From the NCBI GenBank assembly GCA_030015575.1, contig JASDDO010000014.1, positions 165,821,911 through 165,885,910 of the forward strand: a DNA stretch of 64,000 nt. Direction: 5' to 3'. The notes beneath the pieces were generated by a model, which did not search any database, was not told where the DNA came from, and was given only the letters and a program-made list of their open reading frames with translations. This DNA is from Agapanthus africanus (taxonomy: Eukaryota > Streptophyta > Magnoliopsida > Asparagales > Amaryllidaceae). Of the stretch, positions 43,383 to 55,388 are shown one piece after another (positions within the stretch are counted from its first letter, which is position 1; each line of letters begins with the position of its first letter). The position numbers and the translations under genes are program-made.

Positions 43383-45817
43383 GTGAACTCATTTAACATA
43401 TATACCGACGTCTGTACTGAAGTAATGTTCCATTCATGCAGCAATCAACTTTCAACGACAATGTCTCTCAAGATGAATTCAGCTGCCAACGCGACCCCAA
43501 TCTCGTACGTGGTCAAGATCAATGCTTGTGTGGTTCTCCCTGTCAGTCTCAGCCGGCAATGGGAGGAGCCACCCCGTCAATTTGGTTCGGTCGTCATCTA
43601 CCCTGCTGGAAGCGCTCATCTGGCAGAGGTCCCGACAAACCAAGCGGCCAAACCGACCTCAAGGGACAGGAGGCCGAACGTCGTGGTCGCCAGAGCATCC
43701 CACCCCAAATGTAAATCCGTATTCGAACGGCTCTCCACTGTTCCAACTGGGGGCAAGGCCGTTAATACCAATGGGGCCACAAAGCAGCTCTAACAAGCTC
43801 AGATGTTGCCCTTGACGATCGAGCGAGCATGCATATTCTCTGGACTCTCTGTCAGTCGGTCTACTACGTCGTCCCGAAGGGCCGAAGCCTGCCAAGTGCT
43901 CAAAACAGAAAAATTGAGAAAGAAGCGGCTCAGGTATCGAGCCAACAAAAGGGCCAGGACTTTGGCAAAGTGGAATCTTGTGAGATTCCAAGAGCAGGGT
44001 CACCCCGCGACGACGGCTGAGTCGGCCGTAAAAGTCAGCAATTCTTTCGAACCCCTGAAGTGGGTTCAAAAAAACGCCATGACCGCTAGAATCAAGGAGA
44101 AAGCAGTCCGATGCTACAAAGAGACGTGTCCCAGCCCCAACAGAGAAAGCATAACACTGTCTCTTCAAGAGTCTATCAGGCGTTCTATGCCGCGCGAAAG
44201 CAGTGGGGCAAATACAGAAAGAAGCGCCGTTACTACTCAAGAAGTCGGTCAAGCCAGCCATCTATAATCAAATATCTGTTACCAAAATAGAAGGGCCACG
44301 TCAGTGGTCCACGAAATCTGCTGCCAATAATGAAAAGACGACAGGATATGTTATCTACGGTCTATATGGCGGGCGGGCGTCCCAACGAAAACTTACGTAG
44401 CAAAAACAAGGATGGGGCCACCACATCCCAAGCCCAATCTGGCTTGAACGTGGTTGTCGTTTTCCAAGATCAGCCATCTTCGCTGGACGATGAAAACCCT
44501 CTCGATGAGGCCGATAGATAGAAGGACCCCTCAGTCCATATGAAGTCAAGCTTAGACAGCTAGGAAGAGCCGACTTTCCGCCCCAGGACCGCAGAGCAAG
44601 AGCCGCTTCAAGAGCTTCGAAAATGGCTCAGGAGCAAAGATAAAGAGATGGCCAAACTCTATTCGAAAATTGATGGCCTAACGAACGTTGTGATGCAGCT
44701 CACGGCTCCAATTGCTCGGACACCTCCCAATCAAGCACAAGTCTCTACTCATGAGCCGGGTGATGACAACCCGAAGCAACTGATGCCTGCTCTCTTGGGT
44801 CCAAGATTGGGCGAGCCGCACGAAAGTCGACCACATTCCGCTTCTGGGGATGCCTTAGCCCCAAATAACACCATCCCTCTAACACAAGATCGGATAATGG
44901 ATTTGGTCACCAGCAAAGTTAAAATATTGGTGGCCGAAGCCGAAGCTCAGAAAGAAATTGGCAGCAGTGGGCCATATCCCGCAGTGTATGATCTGATCGA
45001 GTTCCCCAGCGGCTACATCATTCCTAAGTTCGGAAGATTTGATGGGACGGAAAACGCAAATCAGCACATCGTCCACTTTAAAGCGGCGTGCGGAAATACA
45101 GGGGTCAATGATGCGCTTCTTCTTCATCAGTTTGTCAATAGCCTGACCAGTGTTGCTTTTGATTGGTACGCGAGCATACCAGACGGGTCCGTTACTACTT
45201 TCGCCTAAATAGAGTCTCTGTTTCGGCAAAGATTCATGAGTGTTGGTGACAAGATCTCCATCGCTGACCTCGTGAGAACCAAGCCTGGGAAAAACGAAAG
45301 CAATACAGACTTTATTGCCCGATGGTGCAACCTCACTGTCAAGTGCGAACCGCCGCTAGAGTAGAACCAGTCCGTCGGCCTCCTTATTGGGAACCTCAGC
45401 AATTGGATGGTCCTATTCTTGTGTACAACATGCCTCAAAACGTTTCAGGAGCTGACCAAGAAAGTCCAAATGCTGGAGCGCCCGAAGCAAGAGTCTACCC
45501 CAGACTCTCAAAGAGACAAGACTTGGAAGATCAAGAAGGATGACAACCGTAGAAGCGGGAATTCCAGCAATATCAATGTCTTCAATACGTCTGATAATGA
45601 AGACAAGCGAAAGGCAGGCGAATCCAAAACCAACCGGTCTCGAAAGCCAGTGTTGGGAGGAGAAGGGTCTTCCCCAGAAAAGAAAAAGAACAAGATTTAC
45701 TCTTTCAGAGGGGACAAGGTCTGCAAGGTATTCAAAGATGCCCCGAACAACGGTCTACAATTGCCAGAGTCGAAAAGACCTCACGAAGCAAAAATGACCG
45801 ACAATTCTCTATATTGA
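43383..45817 (+). pseudogene. gag region of element Y, with in-frame stops
   Basis: The 5' part (43383-44640) is only readable in fragments. From 44648 one frame (frame 2) carries a retrotransposon gag capsid domain: FGRFDGTENANQHIVHFKA, then LHQFVNSLTSVAFDWYAS, then SLFRQRFMSVGDKISI. Stops interrupt it at 45206 (TAA), 45362 (TAG) and 45815 (TGA) without any frame change. The end is lysine-rich. Each of the first two stops lies where a Gln would suit the surrounding gag sequence, pointing to C-to-T change. The protein would form the particle; this copy cannot. Confidence 0.8.
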
Positions 45818-47349
45818 CCGTACCACCGAGTAGTGAGCCATGCGATCTAGGATTGCTATATCTTCAAAAACTGGGTCGAGAAGTAGTACAAGACTGGAGA
45901 GATCGAGCTGTCTAAGGGTGTGTTGGTGAACAATCAAGTTGCAACCACCAACTTTATACAGACAGAAGCTGAAGCCTTCTGCGAGCAGATAGCTGAACCC
46001 GCTGCCCTGAGAAATGTAACTGACCCACCACAACCTCCATGGAGTACGCACATATCTAATAAGACGAAGAAGATGCTTAAGCTTATTCGGAAAGAGCCCA
46101 GAACAGAATGGGAAGGGCAAAAGAAGCCCACCATTCCAGCTGCCAATTTGGCTCAATCAGGTTCAAAATAACGTGAAAAAAAGTCGGCAGAGAGATCGAC
46201 CATTCAAAAATATATCGATTCTCTTGAAGACTATGAACAAAATGAAAGAACTCTAATTCAATTGAAGGAGTTCTTCCCTGTAGAAGCAGCTGAGATTCTG
46301 GAAGAGCTAGAAGAAAAATCCAATGAAGAGATCCTTATAGTGACCTGCTACGCCATTCATCTTAGTAGCGACTTTGAAGAGGAGCTCTGTTTTCCCGAAG
46401 AGGACGAGGAGCTCGCCACAAAGGCCAGCCAAATCCAGCTCAGAAACGGCAGGGCTCTACCGCTAAATCAGGGCAAAGCCCCAAAAGGAAAGAAAAAACA
46501 TGTGGCTAATGAGGAAGATGGCAGAGAACCGGCGAATGAAAACTCAAGTCCTTCCTCAGTGAACAACAATGTCTTGGCTCATCTCCGGAAGCTTCCGTCT
46601 CTCCTGAGCATCTATGATGCCATGGTCCTATCTAAAGAGCTTATAGATGTTCTCATTCATACTCTACAAAACCCTGAGCGGTATCAGGCTCGCTTCGCGG
46701 AAATTAATATAAAAGAAGCCCAGTACGCTCTGCAAGCCACCGCAGTCACGTTTAAGGACGAAGACTTGCTACTGAGAACAGCTGAGCATAATCGGCCGCT
46801 CTACGTGACCGGGTACAATGACGGAGATCGGATTAATCGCATATTGATTGATCCGGGATCCTTAGTGAACATCATGAACTTGCGGACTTTGAAGAGTTTG
46901 TCAATGGACGTCCGACACCTGTCAAGGGAAATGATTGTCATTCAAGGATTCAATCAAAACTGCCAGCAAGTTCTAGGGTCTATAGCTCTGCCAATCAAAT
47001 TTGGGGATCTGCAAACCGAAGCTAAGATATACGTGATCCACGCTGACACGTCTCATAAAATTCTCTTGGGACGGTCGTGGCTCCACGATTACGGCATCGT
47101 TCCGTCAACTCTCCATCAATGCATGAAGTATACTAAAAATGACGAAGAAAGACGCATTGAAGGAGACATCCAGCCGTTCGGTGTGCACGAAGTCCGATAT
47201 GAAGATTCTCGATACTTTGTGGATTCCCAAAATACTGAGCCACGACTGACCAAGGACAGAATAGCCCCGAAGCTCAAAAGAAGATCCGAGCTGGATGTCA
47301 CTTTCAAAAGCAAAACCCCCCAAGTGCGTCCGCATTTCGGCAGTGACAC
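45818..47349 (+). pseudogene. Protease region of element Y
   Basis: Continues in the same frame as gag after stops at 45848, 45884 and 46169. The open part from 46262 holds an acidic stretch (EEELCFPEEDEE), then an aspartic protease with the active-site motif ILIDPGSLVNIM at about 46846-46881 (a D-P-G-S variant common in this lineage) and the second motif KILLGRSWLHDYG at about 47059-47097. The frame is cut after RPHFGSDT by the solo LTR X and resumes at 61316. Confidence 0.82.
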
Positions 47350-47879
47350 TGTTCTCCTTTGAATACAGAGACGGAACCGCTTAGGTTCGTCTTGCCTGAA
47401 TTTGGGGGCAGATACTAATTGGTGCTATCCATCCACCTCTCCGAAGATACCAAGTTGATTTATGACACCATGTATCGAAGGTTTAAACGGATGCGGCCGA
47501 TGTAGCAGACTTCGTCAGATTCCCCCTCATTGAGGCGTTTTTGATTGTGGGGACACTCTTCCCTGCAGGCGCAAGCCCCTGCAGTTAATTACGCTACCGC
47601 ATCGCGGTAACCACTTTCTTCTTCTCCAGATGGTCACTTCATGTCGTGTTTGTTTTTTTTTTTTTTTGGTTGCCCGTGGATTGTATACGGAGACTAATTT
47701 ATGTTGTCGCCTGTAGGGCGTGGATTAGTCCAAATCCGTATTTTCTTAGATTTGGGTTTGGGGTTGGGTTTAAGGATACATTAGTCTCATTTGAGACTAA
47801 GATCAACTTAAACGTATGTTAAAGATACGTTAGTCTAATTTCAGACTAAGATTAACTTAACGGGATTGTTTAGATCCAA

Positions 47880-48079
47880 CAACAGAGCATTCGGGCTCTA
47901 TTGTTTAGTTTAGGGCATTGTGGTCAATTACTAGTTTAAAGATATGGTGGTCCAGTTTAAAGACATCATAGTCTGTAAAGGTTAAGGACATCATAGTCCA
48001 TGGGCTTAAGGACCCCACAGTCCTTAGTTTAAAGACGTCATAGTCTATAAAGTTTAAGGATATCATAGTCCATGAGTTT
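47880..48079 (+). repeat. Short tandem units of the TTTAAGGAC..AGTCC type in X
   Basis: Seven to eight units of about 25-30 bp with a self-complementary frame (GGAC or AGAC ... GTCC or GTCT), such as GGACATCATAGTCC and GGACCCCACAGTCC. The Tekay element inserted inside one of them; a further unit follows at 59019-59040. Confidence 0.82.
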
Positions 48080-51000
48080 TGTAACACCCGAGTTCATTTA
48101 TACCAATTCCAGTTTCAGTATTTACTTATCCATGGTCTATTCTTGATTTATCGTGTTTGGGTCGAATGGTCGTTACTTGGTACATTGCATTCGACCCGAC
48201 CCGCTTACTTGAACCTGTTTGACTCTTATTTATAAATTATCTTGACTGGTTGCATGAACTAGTACACCTCATGATTTAGTTTATACTGATATTTTATTTA
48301 GTATCCCATCTTTTGCATATACCAATTTAAATCACGTAAAATAAATTAAAATTGCATTTCATGGCCTGTATGGTACCCCTAACCCTGTGGTAGCGTCCTG
48401 GCATCGTGTTCTTGTCCCGTTCAGTGAAACGGACGTGTTTGGATGGCTACGCGCACGTGCGTGCGTCCGTTCTTGGGGGTTTGCATTTCTATTGCATAAT
48501 CCATCATTTTAAATTTTGGAACTTACAAATAGATTCCGTATTTCAAATTCAAAATTTTGGACCCGACCCGGACGCTTTTCTGAATTATTTTACATCCCGC
48601 TAAAATTCAATCGTTTGAATTTTTATATTTTAACCTCTAAATATTTCTTCAGTACATAAGATTTTTCTTAAAACAAATTTTAGATCTTTTGCAATTTCTT
48701 TTAACTGGGAAGATTTTCTTCTCCTCCTTTATTTTATCTTTCAACCAATCAGAAATCTTCGCTTTAATTCACCGGGCCCCATCTCTCTCTCTCTCTCTTT
48801 CTTTCCCCAACCAGTGAAATCATTCTTTACAATATTAAAATCTTTTATAAAAATTTTATCAATCTTTCCGAGCCAATCAGAGCTCCTTGTTGCACCGGCC
48901 CCACCAATAAAGCTCTTCTTTTCTCTCTTCTTCTATTTTCCTCAGCCAATCAGAAATTCCTCTCGCTGGGCCCACGCGGTTATCTCTCCCCCTTCTTTCT
49001 TCTCTCTCCCTCTCCCTCTTTCTCCGCTGCTTTCTTTCTCTCTCTCCACTCGCGCCCTCTCTATCTCTTCTCGCGACTACTGTTTCTTCCTCGATTCTGG
49101 TCACCGCCTCCCACTACGGTCACCTCCCTCTTTCATTCTTGTCTTCTTCTTCTTTGTTAACCCAGCGCCCACGAGTGTAACTCTAGCCTCGTCGCCGTCG
49201 CTCGCCCCTCGCCGCCACCATCTCGATCTCCCCCTCGACCTCGTTTCCACCGCAGGTGCATCGTCTTCACCGTCGCCTGCTCCTCCTTCCTCGATTGGGG
49301 ACCCATCAAATCGCTACCTCCTCCATTTTTCTTCTCCCACAGCCGCCGTCACCTTACTCAATCGCCACCACCGACTCCAAACCCATCGCCGGCGTTGTTC
49401 CCATCGTCTCCATCGCGTCACCATCTCCTCCAAGCACCCAGCACCCTAACCTCATCATCGGCAGCCTCGGCTCCCTCTGCCGCTCGCTTGCATCCTACCG
49501 AGACTCACACAGTTGCTACAGCCGACTCCATCTCCCCGAGACCCCATTTCCATTGCCATCACTGTTGCCTCCAACACTAGACCGGCGATCCCATCACCCT
49601 TAAGACCCTTCAACGGCACTCACCCATCATCGAGACCACCTCACAACTCCTCCATCGCCGGCAGTAACACCCTCGAACCGTATCTCTAGCCGTGTTCTCT
49701 AGCATCAAGTTTGGATTTTGTGCGTAGTATCGTCATGTTCTATTTCGTTTCAAGGGTTCGAGATTTCTCTTCAGATCGATTTCGATATAAGTATGGAAGA
49801 AAAGAATACATCAGGAGAGGCTTCATCTGGGAGAAGGCGCAGTGCTAGGTATCTAGACGAAGAAAGGCTATGTTTTGCCCTGTAAGGAAACCTAAGCGAA
49901 AGCGAAACTATGTCAAAAGTTTCCAATGCTTCGCAGCTTACTTCTGAGACCCTACGGGTGTATAATACCTACTACCTTAAGCAAGTCCAGGTGCCGAAAT
50001 CTGGTCGTGCCGTCAACGATCCCGACGACCCAGCGAGCATACCTGACCCGTGTGATCACACTGTGCGTGGTTTGAATCCGTTCCGTGTACCGTGCGCGCG
50101 TCGCGACGTTTTCCGCCGACGTGAGACGTTCCGTATTCCCGTTCTTGATCTATCCAGGTAAGTATAACTTGCTACATGCTACATTGTTTATTATATATAC
50201 ATTTGATGGCACATTAAACACGTAGTTTAACTTTAATACCATGATTTCCTTTTTCATGTTCGATGTCACGTTATATCATTTTAGTTTCAAAACTTGAAAC
50301 CTAACCGTTGCATTTACTTTATTAAACCTATTAACCACGTTTATATTTTAATCACATAATAAATAATTACCTTGTTTATGGTATCCTTTCTATAGTTTAC
50401 TCTATCGGACACCCGTGTGCATCCTTGACTTGTTTTAGTTATAATGGCATCTAATGAACCAATTATACATATCATTGTATCTATAGATTATGTAATACAT
50501 GTTAACATGATTCTAACATCCATATTTGTATACTGTAGTTAAGTAATGATAACCGTGCCTCGATATAAATTAATCTGTACCTATTTGCATATCATGTTCC
50601 AGTTTATTGTTCTGACAGTACCCATGCTTGTTTATTGATAACCATGTTTATATTAGTTTGCTTTATAAGCACCCACATAACATTTTGTGCTTCCTGACAT
50701 GACCTGTTGCACTTCCTACTTGATATGACATGGTACCGTACACTCTTGACATGACCTGGCACCTAAATACACTACTTGACTTGACATGATGTACCATGGC
50801 TTGACCTGTTACCTGATCTTGTGTCTAATGCCAACAAACCTGACATGTAGTCCTTACGGAGTGTTCCTGTTGTCTATCCATACAAACCTGCACCTACCTG
50901 CTCCTGTGTTGGCATTAGTTCTTGATTACTTAAATACCTGAATTGAACACATATAACTTGGGGGTATGGGAAAATCAATGATGAAACCTGACTTGTAACT

Positions 51001-51699
51001 CGACAGTTTGATACCTGTTCTGATCAGTCTTACGGGCTAAGCCAGCCCCGGGGTGATGATGCTGACATCACTCATCTGTACATGCTACCTTTTACTGCCT
51101 AGCGGCACGTCTCGGATTCAGCCCGAGAATCTTGACCATGGTCCCGGGCACGCACGGGATACTATTGAGTTATATCGATAATTCATCAAATTGATTTCAA
51201 AAGACTTGAGAGTAGATAACCAACAGACCAGTTTAGGTTGCTCACTGCACACTACCTTTCACTGCCCTGATTTATATTGCTGTACGCCTGCTTTACTATT
51301 TATGATTATACTTGCATATCTTGCTACCCTGTTTACATATTATTGCTTAATGTTATGACGCGCTGACGTCTGGGTTTTGCATGGCCCAGATTCTTCTACC
51401 TTTGTTGCAGACTGATCAGGAGTATTGCCGCTGTTAGACCGAGCGGTGAAGTTCCTGTCGGTATGTAGTTTTACTTTCCAGGTGATTCATTTATTGTATC
51501 TTTTGCTTCCGCATATCATTATTTCCTGACTCATTCATTCTGGCTCATGGACATGTACTAGATAGTTTAGTTTACTTTCCTGTTCTTGATATCTCTACAG
51601 CCGTAATGTGACTGTGGAGGGATTTTTCCTATCCACAGGTAGCATGGTTGGTTATGTCACGTGCCTATTTGAGCGTACTCTGGGAAGCGGGGCGTGACA
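48080..51699 (+). repeat. Tekay 5' LTR (3620 bp)
   Basis: Partner of 55389-59018; roughly eight differences in the first ~450 bp compared by eye. A pyrimidine-rich stretch (48780-49600) produces open frames such as 48814-49449 of low complexity, present in both LTRs and not genes. A smaller frame at 49910-50161 is also conserved in both LTRs because the sequence is duplicated. Confidence 0.95.
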
Positions 51700-51708
51700 T
51701 GGTTCTTT

Positions 51709-51720
51709 TGGTATCAGAGC
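51709..51720 (+). other. Tekay primer-binding site (initiator-Met tRNA type)
   Basis: TGGTATCAGAGC begins nine bases after the LTR end, the same primer type as the Copia element at 1845. Confidence 0.85.
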
Positions 51721-52229
51721 CATAGGATATAGGTTAATCGGGTTTGATTCTTTTGTAGTTGGGTATTGGACCCAATACACGAATCAGAATACTCATGATT
51801 AGGAACATGTCCTGCCACCTTGTTATCGTGATTCTTGAATCATATCTTTCTCTTGATCCTTGTCTTGACGATATGCAAACGACTTTGCATCTCAGCTTGA
51901 AACCTTTTTGGTTCTCTATTGTTTCTCCCTGTTCTTTGATTCTGATACTAGGATTTGGGCGACTTGAGTGGAGTTATGTAATTGTACCCATGAACTGCAG
52001 CATGGTTACAATGCGGTACTCTATTTAAGTAACTTGGAGTCCTAGTCTTGATTCACTTCCTTATTTCATGGTCGTTATATCACCTTGCTTCTCTTGCTTA
52101 CCAGTTCTTGTTTTATCGCCAGCTTGAATCATGTTTTCCGTGTTTAATCCTCTTCAGTATCTTGACTTCGGATGAAGTCATTTTGGTATCCTACTTGTTC
52201 ATATCCTTCCGCATTGGAATTATTCAATT
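51721..52229 (+). other. Tekay leader, gag absent
   Basis: About 500 bp without a capsid or zinc-knuckle motif in any frame. A functional Tekay element would carry some 1.2 kb or more of gag here, so a deletion or replacement is likely. Confidence 0.6.
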
Positions 52230-55200
52230 CTGGTGCATTCCTTGTTTGTTGTTGTCTTGGGAATGGATTTTCTTGGCACCTTCCACGCTCACGGTGATTG
52301 TAGAGCAAGGAAAGCGAATTTCCAGATTCCCGGACATCCGGGGTTTGTTTTGCTGGAGGAAGTAGTTCTGTCGGGCCAGTCGAGTTTAGGGCTAGGCCGA
52401 CAAGCAGTGTTCTTTCGTTGATGGAAGTTGATAAGGTAGAAGCACCGGCTAGTTCGAGAATTCTTGGACGTGTTCAAAGACACCTCGGGTTTACCGCCGA
52501 AGCGAGACGTGGAGTTCGCAATTGATCTTGTTCCTGGTGCAGCGCCAATCTCAAAGGAGTACTACCAATGGCACCGGTGGAGTTGGAAGAAGTCAAGAAG
52601 CAAGTTACCGAATTTCTAGAGAAGGAGTGAATTCGCAGCAGCAACTCACTTTGGAGAGCTCCAGTTCTTCTAGTAAAGAAGAAAGATGGCACAAGGAGGA
52701 TGTGCATCTATTATCAAAAATTTTGACCGGGTGACTATTAAGAACAGTACCCGATCCCCCGCATTGACGAATTGTTTGAGCAACTTAGTGGCGCAAGGGT
52801 ATTCTCGAAACTGAATTTGTGATCCGGATATCATCAGGTCCGAGTTTAATCAGAAGATATCTTTCAAGACTGCGTTCCGAACTCGGTATGGACATTTCGA
52901 GTATTTAGTGATGCCCTCCGGAGTAACAAATGCACCAGCGATATTTAAGGATCTGATGAACCGAATCTTTTCACCGTTCCTGGACCAGATTATAATGGTG
53001 TTCATCGATGATAGTCTGGTCTACTCGATGAGTAAGGAAGAGCATGTGGAACACTCGAAGATCGCATTGCAGACATTGAGGCAAGAAAATTGTATGCAAA
53101 GATGAGCAAGTGTGAGTTTTGGCTTGAAGAAGTGAAGTTTTGGGGCACGTCGTATCCGGAGATGGAATCGCCGTTGACCCCGAAAAGATTGCAGCAATTC
53201 AAGACGGGCCGATTCCGAAGAACGTTGTAGAGATCAAAAGTTTTCTTGGACTTGCAGGGTACTACAGAAGGTTCGTGGAGAATTTTGCTCGTTTGGCTGA
53301 GCCTTGACCAAGCCTACGTGCAAAGAAGTACCATTTGTGTGGGCGGTTAAGTGTGCGTCAGCTTTTGAGGCGTTGAAACAGAAGTTGATAACCGCTCCTA
53401 TTTTGACCGTGCCAGACAGTTCCGGAGGAGTGGTAATTCACAGCGACGCATCTGGAAAGGATTGGGATGTGTTTTGATGCAGCATGGGAAGGTTATAGCC
53501 TACGCATCGAGACAGTTGAAGACCCATGAGGAGAATTAACTAACTCATGATTTGAAGCTAGCAGCTGTGATTTTTGCTTTAAAGATTTGGAGACACTACT
53601 TATTGGGCGGAAGGGTCGAAGTATTCACCGATCACAAAAGCCTAAAGTACATGTTCACTTAGAGGGAGCTTAATATGAGACAGCGTAGATGGTTGGAGCT
53701 GATGGCTGACTACGATCTTGATCTTAAGAACCATCCGGGGGAAAGTTAGTGTGGTGACCGGATATGCTCAGTCGGTTACCAGCAATTCAGACGTTGACTG
53801 CGCAGAAGGAACTCATTGAAGACTTTCGAAGCTTTGACCTGGAAGTTGTGCTACCGCATTCTTCGGGACAGTTGATGCAGCTGCAAGTACAGTCGTCGTT
53901 GATCGAGAATATTAAAGCAGTGCAATTGCAGGACCAAGATTGTGGAAGTTTCGAGAATAGGTTGAAGCGGAACTTCGAACGGACTTATTGGTTCATGAAG
54001 ATGGTTCGTTACGGTATGGTAGCCGTTTGTGTGTGCCAAAGGGTGATATTCGCGAAGAGCGTATGAAGGAGGCACACAGTTCAGCATGTTCCGTACATCC
54101 AGGAGGCACGATGATGTACCGAGATATACGACAGCATTTCTGGTGGGAAGGCATGAAACGGGAGATTGCCCGCTTTGTGGCAAAGTGCTTGGTGTTTCAT
54201 CAAGTTAAGGCTGAAGATCAAAGAGCTACTGGTTTATTACAACCACTTCCGATTCCTCAGTGGAAGTAGGAACATATAACCATGAATTTCGTGACGGCTT
54301 TACCGCGGAGTCCAAAGGGCAACAATGCAGTTTGGGTGATTGTTGATCGATTGACCAAGGCAGCTCATTTCATACCATTTCGAGTTGGTCAATCAACGGA
54401 AGCTTCGGCAGAACGGTACATGCAAGAGATTGTGAGATTGCATGGAGTACCTGTGAGCATTGTGTCCGACCATGACACCCGATTCTTATCACACTTCTGG
54501 AGGAGCTTACAGGAAAGTTTGGGGACTCGATTGAAGTTTAGCACAGCTTATCATCTTCAAACAGATGGCTAGTCGGAGAGAACGATCCAAACTCTTGAAG
54601 ACATGTTGAGAGCTTGCATGTTAGACTTCAAGGGTTCATGGGATCATCTACACTTGGTGGAGTTTTCTTACAATAACAGTTTCCAGGCGACTATTCAGAT
54701 AGCTCCATTCGAAGCATTATATGGTCGCAAGTGTCGTTCACCTGTGGTTGGGACGATGTTGGAGAACGAAGATTGGTGGGACCAGATTTGGTTGTACAGA
54801 CAATCGAGAAGGTTACTACTATCCGGAATCATATGAAAGCAGCACAAGACCGATAGATGAGTTGGGCAGATACATCAAGAAGACCTCTAGAGTTCATCGT
54901 TGGTGATTTGGTATTCTTGCAGTTATCACCGACTAGAGGGGTGATCCGTTTCGGAAATCGAGGAAAGCTTAGTCCTCGATTAGTTGGACCTTTTGAGATC
55001 TTGGAACGTGTTGGAGAAGTGGTTGATCGTTTGGCATTACCGCAATCTTTGGCGAATGTTCATGACGTGTCTCATGTATCTCAACTCCGTAGGTATGTTC
55101 GAGATGAAACCCATGTGTCGGATCATTCGGAGCAGACTGTATGAGAAGATTTAAACTTTGAGGAGCGACCGATGTCAATTGTGGATCGAAGAAAAAAAGG

Positions 55201-55320
55201 GCTCTTAAGATCAAAGTTATCCCTCTTGTACTTGTTTCTTGGAGTAATCGCTCGCATGGAGAGTCAACTTGGGAACGAGAAGATGAAATCCGGCAGAAGT
55301 TTCCACATCTATTCTTGAAA
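52230..55320 (+). pseudogene. Decayed Tekay pol (PR-RT-RH-IN-chromodomain)
   Basis: Readable by switching frames. Protease end VLGMDFLGTFHAHGD at about 52242-52290. RT from about 52470 ([18 protein letters not shown]) with catalytic FIDDSLVYS near 53002-53028. RNase H at about 53400-53750. Zinc-binding integrase start near 54060-54200. Integrase core at 54282: the first catalytic Asp is changed to Asn (MNFVTALP), the second lies in IVSDHDTRF, and a stop precedes [30 protein letters not shown] follows at about 54968. A chromodomain-like ESTWEREDEMRQKFPHLF-type end appears in shifted frames up to 55320. Many stops and frameshifts show it is dead. Confidence 0.88.
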
Positions 55321-55388
55321 TTCTTGTTTGTTCATCCTATCTTGTTCTTGGAATTTCGAGGACGAAATTCTTTTGTTGTTGGGTATAA
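55321..55388 (+). other. Tekay 3' untranslated end before the LTR
   Basis: Contains AATTTCGAGGACGAAATTCT (55350-55369), a palindromic stretch commonly seen just upstream of the 3' LTR in this group. The polypurine tract (near TTGTTGGGTATAA) has decayed. Confidence 0.6.

Noticed and set aside
43803-44267. 154-codon frame as an independent gene
   Set aside because: It lies in the decayed 5' gag part of element Y, between its primer-binding site and capsid domain, and shows no domain of its own.
47350-48079. X as a complete small element with 355-bp LTRs
   Set aside because: The ~355-bp start is not repeated before 61310, and no primer-binding site or polypurine tract is present. A solo LTR explains the ends and TSD.
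48814-49449. 211-codon frame in the pyrimidine-rich part of the Tekay LTR
   Set aside because: It lies wholly inside an LTR, is low-complexity, and the copy in the other LTR (56135 onward) is frame-shifted, so there is no constraint.
49910-50161. 83-codon frame present in both Tekay LTRs (also 57229-57486)
   Set aside because: Its conservation is explained by the LTR duplication itself. No family resemblance, and the end of the frame differs.
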